In this document: positions 1 through 7,398 of the stretch, in pieces
Position numbering within the stretch: the stretch's first letter is position 1
Layout: every line of letters begins with the position of its first letter
Source: an uncultured Duncaniella sp.
GTDB taxonomy: Bacteria > Bacteroidota > Bacteroidia > Bacteroidales > Muribaculaceae
Assembly: GCA_910577335.1 (NCBI GenBank)
Contig: CAJTMJ010000045.1
Coordinates: 1 to 25,965 of the forward strand
Direction of reading: 5' to 3'
DNA: 25,965 nucleotides
The notes under the pieces: model-generated
Seen by the model: only the letters and a program-made list of their open reading frames with translations
The model's database searches: none
Told to the model about the DNA's origin: nothing
Program-made: the position numbers and the translations under genes

Positions 1-30
1 GTCCGACTTATACCCCAAAATTCGATGTTT

Positions 31-936
31 TCAAATTTTTGTCATGTACTTAAAATATTCGAGCATATAGACATTATCGACCATAAAACCGTCCAGAAGA
101 GAACCGTCATAGTCAAATCTTTTCTTCGAGTTGTCAGCGAGTGTGACGGTAATTCCATTACCGGAATTAACCCTCACATCGGGGTATTCGCAAGGGATAA
201 TCAGCACACCTTCATTGGATAATACTCCATATTTGTCATCAACCTGAGCAATCCACATGTTCTTTTCAGTAGCCGTGATTTTATCATACTCAGGCTTTAC
301 AGTCCAATCTCCTGTTTTGTCAACAAGACCAACCTTCCCGTTTTTCGGAATTGGAGCATATTCACCATGGTATACATAATCATTGAAGGTCTTTACCCTT
401 AGGTATTTCTTTGAATTGATGGGCTTTCCCGTATGGTCAATGAAAAATACGCTATCCCCTGCACACACTCCGGCAACATTTTCAGAGAATATCCATGCCG
501 CATCATATTGCAGCGGAATTTCAATCTCGGCAGTGTAGCGGTTTATGTAACCACGTTTCCCGTCCTTTGATATGACTGCAAGGCTATCACCGTCAAATGA
601 TTTTGCAAGCCAGTCTATGCCTTTCAGCACTTTCTTTTCGTTCCTCCTGTCATAGATATACGATTTCCCGGTATTATATCCGCAGTTGCGATATGAATAC
701 TCTCCTCCCAAGGTGGCTCCGTCATAATACCATGGACTATGACGGCGACCATAGAACTCATCATAGAAAGCATATCCAAGCATACAAGTGAAGGCAAGTA
801 TGCACAATGTGATGGTAGCCCAGATGACACGCCAGAAAGGAGTCTTGTTCTTCCATGAGAAAATGTTGCGGATGAATTGCCAGATACCTCCGAAGAAAAC
901 GGAGAGCCACATTTTGAAAGTAATTTTTGTTTTCAT
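31..936 (-). CDS. Membrane-anchored WG-repeat protein
   Basis: This 301-residue protein has a basic, aromatic N-terminus and one clear hydrophobic segment at about residues 37-57, so it is probably anchored in the inner membrane. The rest looks like degenerate WG (beta-propeller-like) repeats. Three units are visible: around residues 123-158 (DGKRGYIN...IPLQYDAAWIFSE), 198-220 (NGKVGLVDKTG...VKPEYDKI) and 232-256 (DDKYGVLSNEGVLIIPCEY). The usual WG Trp is replaced by R, V or Y, but the glycine, the following (I/L)D/N and the P-x-Y pattern remain. Family knowledge gives only a generic binding or scaffold role; no catalytic motif is visible. It is divergent from the RyR operon across 218 bp, so shared regulation is possible. 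The stop codon lies inside the window, so the gene is complete. Confidence 0.75.
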   Translation of the reverse strand: MKTKITFKMWLSVFFGGIWQFIRNIFSWKNKTPFWRVIWATITLCILAFTCMLGYAFYDEFYGRRHSPWYYDGATLGGEYSYRNCGYNTGKSYIYDRRNEKKVLKGIDWLAKSFDGDSLAVISKDGKRGYINRYTAEIEIPLQYDAAWIFSENVAGVCAGDSVFFIDHTGKPINSKKYLRVKTFNDYVYHGEYAPIPKNGKVGLVDKTGDWTVKPEYDKITATEKNMWIAQVDDKYGVLSNEGVLIIPCEYPDVRVNSGNGITVTLADNSKKRFDYDGSLLDGFMVDNVYMLEYFKYMTKI

Positions 937-1116
937 TGCTATTAATATTGTTTTTTAATAGAGAGACAGTTTTATCTGAAGAATCTATCATCCTGTATGA
1001 AATTTTATCAACATGTCACGCACATACCCTAATACAATACATAGATGCAATCGGTAAAAACAACAAAAAGTAGCAACAAAACAGATATTTAGAGGCATGT
1101 TATTAAGAAAAATAGC

Positions 1117-1124
1117 TAAATTTG
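1117..1124 (+). promoter_or_regulatory. Candidate Bacteroidetes -7 box for the RyR operon
   Basis: TAAATTTG matches the Bacteroidetes -7 consensus TAnnTTTG and lies about 30 bp before the ATG at 1155. No TTTG -33 box is visible 19-21 bp upstream (the sequence there is GAGGCATGT), so this may be a weak or factor-dependent promoter. Confidence 0.45.
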
Positions 1125-1154
1125 TATATCCAATTAAAAATCACATTCTAAACA

Positions 1155-3677
1155 ATGGAAGCTACAGACACAATATATAAAGTTAGCGACTCGATAAGTG
1201 TCGTCACGCATCATATTGCAAGCGAGTCTAACGACCTTACTGGGTATATGGAAGATTTATCAGTGTCGCCACATGACTCCATTGCATATATCGCTGATAA
1301 TTGGGGTGTCTTAGCCAATCTGGGAGCAATCAGCGCTTTAATAGGCGCCATAACAGTTGCAATTTTCATGTTCCTTCTGGTCAAAAGTTCTGATGAAGGG
1401 AAGGAAAAAATCCAAAACGTTTTATCGTCCAAATTGTTGTTTGGTGCTGTCTGGTTGGCAGGATTTATCGTTTATGATGTCGGTATGTGTACTGGCAACT
1501 ATATATCATTGTTGACCAACGCACCATTGGCAATAATCTATGCGTTCAAGATATTCATCTTTGACAGCGATGTCAGCGAGATCCATGGAGTGTTTCATGA
1601 GAGCTGGCTATATTCGTTGGGCTTTGCTATTGTACACTTTGCCGCGAGTGTAGTTACCACAGCGTTCTTGATACGGCTTTTCGGCTTCAATATGCTATCG
1701 CGTTTCAGATTATGGCAAGCGGGGCGTAGCAAAGCCAAAAGCGTGTCAGATACTTATGTGTTCTGGGGATTGAATGAAGCTGCATTTCATCTTATAGAAA
1801 GTATAAGAGACCATTATAAACGTCTGAATAGTGAGGATTATCGCATTGTAGTTATAGGGATGTGCAATGATGATACGGAAACCTCGGAAAAAAAGATCGG
1901 GATAGACCGTATTTTTGATTTCCTGTCGATGACATCCAAGGATATGCGCCGACTTCAAGGGCAGGATTGCCTGATGGTCGGCAAATTCATCAACTTTTCA
2001 GATATCACTCTAAAAGACTCCGATAATGACATTATAGTGTCGGTGCTCAAATTGAAATCATTGAAAAATGTGCTTCTTGACCACACTACCAAGCGGATTC
2101 ACATGCTTTTTCTTTCTGATAATGAAAAGGCAAATTTGCACGACACATCAATTCTGCTTAACGATACAACCATTAACAGCTTCATTAATGATGATATTGC
2201 CGGTAAGCATCATCAGGTGTTGTTTTATTGCCATGCACGATACAATAGCATACATCGCATAATAGAGGATCAACACAGCAACGGCAAGATTCGGGTAAAC
2301 GTTGTAGATTCATCTCATATTAGTGTCCAGATGCTGAAAACTGACAAAAAACTTTTGCCCGTGAAATTTGTCAAGGTTGAATCTGATGCTACAGTATCGA
2401 CTGCGTTTGACTCGCTTGTGGTGGGATTCAGTGAAGTCGGACGGGATGCCGTAAGGTTTCTATATGAATTTGGAGCATTTGTAAAAACACATTCACAGGA
2501 TGGTCGTATTGAGCGTTCCGATTTCAATCTTAATGTCGTTGATAGAGACATGGACACATTAGCTGGACCATTTGTTGCCGGAGTCCCGGCAATCAATATC
2601 TCAATGCCATTCCTGAAGAAGTGTGATTGTGCAAAAGACTCTACCTTTTCTTCAGAATCTTCCGAGACCAATACACATATTACATTCCATAAAATGGACT
2701 GTTGCAGTGTGGAGTTCTATCTCCGTCTTGATGAGTGGGTAAAGACGTTGAACTATGTTGTCATAGCCACCGATGACGATGAGCTTAACCTTTCACTTGG
2801 GGTGAGAGTCTTTAAAGCTGCCATCAGGCATCGAGATGATATTAGCAATTTATGTATTCTTGTGCGGACGCATAATGATGATGACGGCCATTTCCAGCGA
2901 GTTGCAACGCACTACAACAGATTATGGTTGGCACAAACTTATGCGCCCGAGTTTGACGGTAAGAATCATAAACAGACAGTGATCGAACACAATAGTCCCG
3001 CTCCATCGCCAATCCATATCTTCGGACTCGACAACGAAACCTATACGTATGAGAACATTATAGATGATTCTAATGAAAAAGAGGCGGCAGACTTCAAAGA
3101 ACTTTATGAGGCATCTACTAAACAAGGTTATGTAAAGCCCGCCGATTATATGGAATATTCATGGAATAAAGATATTGCCGAGAGATTGAATCCTCAGGAT
3201 AAAGATGGTAAAATCAATTACGCTCCCACTTACAGTGGTATGATGGCGTTACGAAGGATGCAGCAGCAGGATATTGCCAATAGTATGCATAAATTTACCA
3301 AATCATATCTTGCCGATAAGGCGTTGGCAGCCGCAGGACTTTCAAATGTTGATTGGTCATCGCTAATACGAAAACATCAGAAGGTAACCTATACGCTGCA
3401 ATCAGGCAATGTGGTTAATCATTTGGTAGTACGTATACTGACTACTCTGGCTCAGACAGAACATCTGAGATGGAATGCGTCACATGAACTGTTGGGGTAT
3501 GTTCAGGAGGGAAATCCCCCGGAGAAGGATGAAGCATCATTTAAACATGAAGGTAGGATGTGTCACTCATGCATAGTCGATTGGGATAGACTGTCTCCCG
3601 AGACACAAAGCCATGATTACAATGTGGTCGATGTGACGCTTGATATCATCAATCCCAAAAGACCTCAGAAAATATAA
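1155..3677 (+). CDS. Membrane protein with two TrkA-N-like domains and C-terminal RyR-like domain
   Basis: An 840-residue protein. Four hydrophobic segments are visible at about residues 51-76, 93-110, 119-136 and 151-176. Two Rossmann/TrkA-N-like regions follow: one opens at 201 (WGLNEAA), the second at 421 (LVVGFSEVGRD), with the later strand YVVIATDDDELN at 534-545. Both glycine motifs deviate from GxGxxG. Residues about 763-835 resemble a divergent RyR domain: LAQTEHLRWNASHELLGY, then KHEGRMCHSCIVDWDRLSPE, the EHxRW...GY...H.C.V.W..L pattern of bacterial RyR-like domains. No K+ selectivity filter (TVGYG type) is seen, so a channel is not supported. A nucleotide- or ligand-sensing membrane receptor is inferred. 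The stop codon overlaps the next start (TAATG), indicating translational coupling with the sigma factor. Confidence 0.75.
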   Translation: MEATDTIYKVSDSISVVTHHIASESNDLTGYMEDLSVSPHDSIAYIADNWGVLANLGAISALIGAITVAIFMFLLVKSSDEGKEKIQNVLSSKLLFGAVWLAGFIVYDVGMCTGNYISLLTNAPLAIIYAFKIFIFDSDVSEIHGVFHESWLYSLGFAIVHFAASVVTTAFLIRLFGFNMLSRFRLWQAGRSKAKSVSDTYVFWGLNEAAFHLIESIRDHYKRLNSEDYRIVVIGMCNDDTETSEKKIGIDRIFDFLSMTSKDMRRLQGQDCLMVGKFINFSDITLKDSDNDIIVSVLKLKSLKNVLLDHTTKRIHMLFLSDNEKANLHDTSILLNDTTINSFINDDIAGKHHQVLFYCHARYNSIHRIIEDQHSNGKIRVNVVDSSHISVQMLKTDKKLLPVKFVKVESDATVSTAFDSLVVGFSEVGRDAVRFLYEFGAFVKTHSQDGRIERSDFNLNVVDRDMDTLAGPFVAGVPAINISMPFLKKCDCAKDSTFSSESSETNTHITFHKMDCCSVEFYLRLDEWVKTLNYVVIATDDDELNLSLGVRVFKAAIRHRDDISNLCILVRTHNDDDGHFQRVATHYNRLWLAQTYAPEFDGKNHKQTVIEHNSPAPSPIHIFGLDNETYTYENIIDDSNEKEAADFKELYEASTKQGYVKPADYMEYSWNKDIAERLNPQDKDGKINYAPTYSGMMALRRMQQQDIANSMHKFTKSYLADKALAAAGLSNVDWSSLIRKHQKVTYTLQSGNVVNHLVVRILTTLAQTEHLRWNASHELLGYVQEGNPPEKDEASFKHEGRMCHSCIVDWDRLSPETQSHDYNVVDVTLDIINPKRPQKI

Positions 3678-4234
3678 TGACTGATCAGGAAATAATTCAG
3701 GGATTGATTGACCGTGACAATCGGGTCACGGAGCAGTTCTTATACGTTAAGTGTCGCCCGCTCTTGACAGCAATTATGCGCCTTGTATTCAATCGCCCGA
3801 TTGAGTATAACGAGATTGTCAGCGAACTTTATGATTACCTTATGGCTGATGACGGAGCAAAACTCAAACAGTTTGAATATCGCAGCTCCATATATCAGTG
3901 GATAAAAGTTGTGGCGACCCGCTTTTTTATCCGACATCGTAATTCAATGATAGAGACCACCTCGAAAGAGCCTTCTTCCGTACGTGAGGATAGTGGAGAA
4001 ATTGTTGATACAGTGAGTATGCTAAGCGACCGCATCGATGTGGCAAATCTGCTTCAGCTAATGGATAACAGGCGATATGCCGATATGATACGCAATCTTG
4101 TCCTGAATGATATGGAGCCGGAGCAATATGCAATGCAGATCGGTGTTACAGTCGATAATCTTTATAACATAAAAAAACGTGCAATGACAGCTTTCACACG
4201 CATTGCCATAAAATATTACGGCTATGAAAGATAA
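3677..4234 (+). CDS. ECF-type RNA polymerase sigma factor
   Basis: This 185-residue protein has the two-domain layout of ECF sigma factors. A region-2-like segment lies at about residues 16-90 and includes YNEIVSELYDYLM and SSIYQWIKVVATRFFIRHRN, the latter like a region 2.3-2.4 promoter-melting helix. A linker covers about 91-130. A region-4-like helix-turn-helix lies at about 134-178 (MEPEQYAMQIGVTVDNLYNIKKRAMTAF is the core, split here at EQYAMQIGVTVDNLY). It would direct RNA polymerase to a dedicated promoter set. Its start overlaps the upstream stop by one base and its end overlaps the next gene by 11 bp, so the three genes are surely co-expressed. The next protein begins with a segment resembling Bacteroidetes anti-sigma N-termini, which suggests a regulatory pair. 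The target promoters cannot be deduced from the window. Confidence 0.8.
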   Translation: MTDQEIIQGLIDRDNRVTEQFLYVKCRPLLTAIMRLVFNRPIEYNEIVSELYDYLMADDGAKLKQFEYRSSIYQWIKVVATRFFIRHRNSMIETTSKEPSSVREDSGEIVDTVSMLSDRIDVANLLQLMDNRRYADMIRNLVLNDMEPEQYAMQIGVTVDNLYNIKKRAMTAFTRIAIKYYGYER

Positions 4235-5174
4235 AAATAACAATATATCGGATGAACTTCTTGCCGCTTTTCTTGATGGCAATGTCAATGGAGATGAGGT
4301 ACAAAATGTATTATCTGCGTTGAACCATGACAATGAATTGTCAGAAATTCTTGACCTGTCTTCTCGGCTAGATGCCGAAGTAGACACGGAGAATCGCAGG
4401 ATTTTGCCTATGTGGGCACTCGCAGCCGCCAATTCGGAAAATCTATGTTCTTTTGATTGCGAGACTTTCATCCTTCAGCATCATGATTTCGACATAGACC
4501 ACTGGACTTTACTTGAGACAGCGAAGGCTAACAACTGGGTCAGAGATGACGGGACACCTCTCCATCATGTAGGTAAACTTCTTGAGTTAAAAGGATTGTA
4601 TGTTGAGCGCAATTATGACGCTACGATAAATGATCTTGAAACGGCTCTTAATGAATGTCGTGAAGTAATAGCAGTTGTTGACCGCAATATATTGGATAAC
4701 GGACGGGAGGACCGCCAGCCTTCCTACCATGCTGTTTACGTCACAGGCATGGAGGATAACGGAGATGTGACATATCTCAATCTTGACACATTGCTTGAAG
4801 ATACTATAGAGGAGGAAGAGTTTAAGAAGGCATGGAATTGCAGCGGCAACTATATGGTTACTGCTTCCCACTCTGCCAACGGCTACAATCCGCAGCCCAT
4901 AAACGTCGAAGATATTGACCTTGATGCTAACTTAGTTGAACTTACTGAGGCGATAGCTGAAAATGCTCATGACATTTGGGCACGTGCTCGTATGGACGAG
5001 GGCTGGATTTACGGTCCGGTTCGCAATGATTCAAAGAAACAGCATCCCGACCTTGTGCCTTACGCTCAACTTCCCGACAGTGAGAAAGAATACGACCGTA
5101 TTATGGCTATGAACACCCTGCGCCTCGTCCGCCGTCTCGGCTACGACATTATTAAGGATGACAACATAGTTTGA
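4224..5174 (+). CDS. Anti-sigma-like N-terminus, C39/papain-like peptidase domain and RyR domain
   Basis: A 316-residue cytoplasmic protein with no signal peptide. Residues 1-55 (SDELLAAFLDGNVNGDEVQ...) resemble the N-termini of Bacteroidetes anti-sigma proteins. Residues about 70-215 look like a C39/papain-like domain: C75 (or C79) at the start of a helix, KANNWVRDDGTPLHHVGKLL, a VIAVVD strand, H169 in YHAVYVTGM and D188 in YLNLDTL as a plausible Cys-His-Asp triad. Residues about 235-310 are a canonical RyR domain: AENAHDIWARARMDEGW, YGPVRNDSKKQHPDLVPY, LPDSEKEYDR. The peptidase activity is predicted, not shown; some members of this fold are inactive. The gene overlaps the sigma factor gene by 11 bp, so control of that sigma factor by this protein is a reasonable inference. 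Confidence 0.75.
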   Translation: MKDKNNNISDELLAAFLDGNVNGDEVQNVLSALNHDNELSEILDLSSRLDAEVDTENRRILPMWALAAANSENLCSFDCETFILQHHDFDIDHWTLLETAKANNWVRDDGTPLHHVGKLLELKGLYVERNYDATINDLETALNECREVIAVVDRNILDNGREDRQPSYHAVYVTGMEDNGDVTYLNLDTLLEDTIEEEEFKKAWNCSGNYMVTASHSANGYNPQPINVEDIDLDANLVELTEAIAENAHDIWARARMDEGWIYGPVRNDSKKQHPDLVPYAQLPDSEKEYDRIMAMNTLRLVRRLGYDIIKDDNIV

Positions 5175-5705
5175 TTATCCCTTTCTATTTAAAAGCAATA
5201 ACAAACATTTATATACAACGCACACACAAAAAATAGTTGTCAAGCGTTCTCGCGCTATCTGATATAAGTGTGCAAGACTATTCATGTATATGCTGCTGAG
5301 TCATACTTAAATATCTTGGTTCTTGTATTAATATGAACTATACGAGTTGATTAATGCTTTTCAGCAAAATTTATATGTAGTCATAAGAATTTCATCTTTC
5401 GTTGTCCAAAAGTTGAAGTAGAATCAGAATAGATACAAACTAAAAGTAAACATGCTCTATGTTTGTTTCGCAATGGCAAGACGGTTTTACAATTTATAAA
5501 TATTGAGACTCGGTTTGTAATCTTGAAAAAATAGGTTAAATTTGCAAATCGGCTTAATATAAGGAAAAACTTATAATTTCGTTTTTTGCCTCGTGTCAAC
5601 TCAGTGTTAACTGACCACGCTGCCACCTCCGATCAATCGAAATTGCTGCCATTACCTCGGACAGAATGAATAATCTAATTTGAATTTATTAACATCTATT
5701 TATAT
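5175..5705 (+). other. 531-bp AT-rich gene-free stretch
   Basis: I see no convincing gene here; a short minus-strand frame at 5381-5626 has no recognisable features. The stretch contains a consensus promoter at 5514-5544 that faces the downstream lipoprotein. No obvious T-tailed terminator follows the RyR operon. Confidence 0.6.
5514..5544 (+). promoter_or_regulatory. Consensus Bacteroidetes promoter for the orphan lipoprotein
   Basis: TTTG at 5514-5517 is followed after 19 bp by TAAATTTG at 5537-5544, matching the TTTG/TAnnTTTG pattern. The expected transcript start near 5551 leaves a leader of about 155 nt before the ATG at 5706. Confidence 0.65.
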
Positions 5706-6869
5706 ATGCGATTTTTTATTATTCTGACATTAGTTATAAGTTTGATTGGATGCAATTCGGAGGAATACGCCAAAGAGAAGCGAAAACGAGAGATAGAAAA
5801 TTATATGAGCAATTTAGGAGTACCATTTGCTGCTCTTAGTGAATTTACTCACCATCCAAATATTGCTTCTATCAAACAAGATTCTACAGCACTTGATTTG
5901 TCTGACTCCACATATAAGCAATTTGAAGAATTTCTAACAGCAAGAAACGAATTTGAAAATCAGGTTAATACGAATCTCGGTAAACATGAAATTGTGATAT
6001 CGTCCTTAACTCCAGATGCCTTAGTGGCATACAAAAAACTCCTACAGAAACTGAGGAAATTTGCGACTGCTTATCAATCTTTGTCAGCTTATGTTGGTTC
6101 TTTCCAAAACAGACAAGGACAATGTGTAACCGCTCTTCTTAATGATTGGGAATATATGAATCGTTCTGACTTTTCATGGGTATTTTATTTCGACGAGAGG
6201 TGCAACCTTAAAAGCTATAGAAATTTTGGGAACAACACAATTTTCTTCCTCGATAAAAACTTGAATACTAAATACTTTTTGGATTTAGTAGAAACGACGA
6301 CCCTAAAACTCAAAAGTGTCGATTCAAAAGATCCATTGTCAATTGTAAATAGCATAGCAAAAGATAGCGTTCCATTCATTTTATGTATTGAACGACCAAC
6401 GGAGAATGAGTCTTCGCAATCAATAGATTTCCATTTGTCAAAACCAAAAATATCAAGGACTTATTATGATTTATCCATAGGAAATTCAACATATTCTTCA
6501 ACAATCAAAAGAATGAGAAGAAATGGATTCAAGATTATAGATTATTATCTTGGCAACGACGTCAGAATGTATGCTTGTGTGAAAAAATATATATGGAATG
6601 GTATTTCTTGGGATGAATTAGATTTATATTTTAAAGAAAATAGGCTTGTAGGCATAGCTTTTGCAATGGTGTGCGATTCAGAAACTAAAGCCAAACATTA
6701 TTTAGAGCGTGTTTCTAATATCTATAAAGAGAAATATAAAAAAGCGATAACAGAGTCATCACCAGATTACTTATATTTTGATGATGGAGAAATAGCAATG
6801 GAGATATATGGTGGAGTTGCTACCATGTATCTAAGGATTTGTGAAACATCAGTCGCTGACGATCTTTGA
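5706..6869 (+). CDS. AT-rich orphan lipoprotein of unknown function
   Basis: This 387-residue protein begins with a lipoprotein signal peptide: hydrophobic residues 3-14 and a lipobox LIGC with C16 as the lipidated Cys, followed by NSEEYAKEKRKRE, a charged and probably helical start. I do not recognise a known domain. The N-terminal half (about 30-130) looks helical. The C-terminal half contains alternating aromatic and charged stretches (WNGISWDELDLYFKENRLVGI at about 299-319, split at ENRLVGI) that look like a beta-rich domain. Codon use is clearly AT-richer than in the housekeeping genes after 7,399, which suits acquired or fast-evolving DNA. It has its own promoter upstream and a hairpin just after the stop, so it is probably transcribed alone. 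Location is predicted to be the periplasm or outer membrane. Confidence 0.7.
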   Translation: MRFFIILTLVISLIGCNSEEYAKEKRKREIENYMSNLGVPFAALSEFTHHPNIASIKQDSTALDLSDSTYKQFEEFLTARNEFENQVNTNLGKHEIVISSLTPDALVAYKKLLQKLRKFATAYQSLSAYVGSFQNRQGQCVTALLNDWEYMNRSDFSWVFYFDERCNLKSYRNFGNNTIFFLDKNLNTKYFLDLVETTTLKLKSVDSKDPLSIVNSIAKDSVPFILCIERPTENESSQSIDFHLSKPKISRTYYDLSIGNSTYSSTIKRMRRNGFKIIDYYLGNDVRMYACVKKYIWNGISWDELDLYFKENRLVGIAFAMVCDSETKAKHYLERVSNIYKEKYKKAITESSPDYLYFDDGEIAMEIYGGVATMYLRICETSVADDL

Positions 6870-6888
6870 ATTAGTTAGCTGAGGTATA

Positions 6889-6933
6889 ATAGTCCCAGCT
6901 ATTGCGTCATTGCGACGCATGTGGTGGGGCTAT
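6889..6933 (+). terminator. Hairpin terminator candidate after the orphan lipoprotein
   Basis: ATAGTCCCA (6889-6897) pairs with TGGGGCTAT (6925-6933), with one G-T pair. An inner stem TGCGTC/GACGCA sits between them. Only a weak TG-rich tail follows, so termination efficiency is uncertain. Confidence 0.5.
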
Positions 6934-6950
6934 TGTTGTATAGTTGTGGC

Positions 6951-6994
6951 TTTACTTCTGCTGGGTACGGCAACTTTACTGCTGGGTACGGCAA
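6951..6994 (+). repeat. Short direct repeat, core GCTGGGTACGGCAA
   Basis: The core occurs at 6960-6973 and 6981-6994 (21-bp period), and each copy is preceded by TTTACT. It is GC-richer than the surrounding DNA. Its function is unknown. Confidence 0.6.
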
Positions 6995-7156
6995 AATGCG
7001 GTAGGGTAAAATCTTTCTTCTAAGTGAGTATGGTAGGCTGATGTGTTAGTCTTGAAAATGTGTTGCAAATACGATGCTGTAGGCATGTCTAAATTAGCGA
7101 TTATAAAATTCTTTGTTTCAATTGCAGGTATGGGCGATAGTTTCGAGATTTTTGTC

Positions 7157-7164
7157 TATATTTG
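7157..7164 (+). promoter_or_regulatory. Possible -7 box for the ybaK-aroC operon
   Basis: TATATTTG matches TAnnTTTG. No TTTG is seen 19-21 bp upstream. If used, transcription would begin near 7171 and the entire TTATAA array would be in the 5' leader. Confidence 0.4.
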
Positions 7165-7188
7165 CAGAATAGTTCTTTTGAATAACGG

Positions 7189-7371
7189 TATTATAATGGC
7201 ATTATAACTGTATTATAATTATTATAACTGATTATAGTTGTATTATAATTATAGCTGCATTATAACGTATTATGAAAGGATAATAACTGCGTTGTAATAG
7301 TTATGAAAGGATAATAACTGCATTGTAATAGTTATGACAGTATTATAACTCCATTATAACGCTATTATAAG
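7189..7371 (+). repeat. Phased TTATAA palindrome array with 31-bp tandem repeat
   Basis: TTATAA occurs at 7191, 7202, 7213, 7222, 7243, 7260, 7343, 7354 and 7365, plus a TTATAG variant at 7232. Most spacings are 9-11 bp, about one helical turn. Inside the array, two 31-bp units (7270-7300 and 7301-7331) differ at one base, and a partial third copy follows. The array ends about 27 bp before the start of the deacylase gene. Confidence 0.8.
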
Positions 7372-7398
7372 TTAATTATTGATCAATTAATAAGCGAG

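Larger units (their letters stand above)
6870..7398 (+). other. 529-bp gene-free stretch with short repeats
   Basis: No credible gene is present. In order it holds the hairpin at 6889-6933, two copies of GCTGGGTACGGCAA (6960-6973 and 6981-6994), a possible -7 box TATATTTG at 7157-7164 and the phased TTATAA array at about 7189-7371, which runs up to the deacylase gene. Confidence 0.65.

Noticed and set aside
1155..3677. Potassium channel or Trk transporter
   Set aside because: TrkA-N-like regions are present, but no pore loop or selectivity filter is visible.
4058..4471. 137-codon minus-strand frame
   Set aside because: It lies opposite the sigma factor and peptidase-RyR genes, which have clear domains; it is a shadow.
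5381..5626. 81-codon minus-strand frame in the gap before the lipoprotein
   Set aside because: No domain, signal or promoter; it overlaps the promoter of the plus-strand lipoprotein.
7189..7371. CRISPR array
   Set aside because: Units are about 11 bp with no unique spacers and no cas genes nearby, so this is a tandem or phased repeat.
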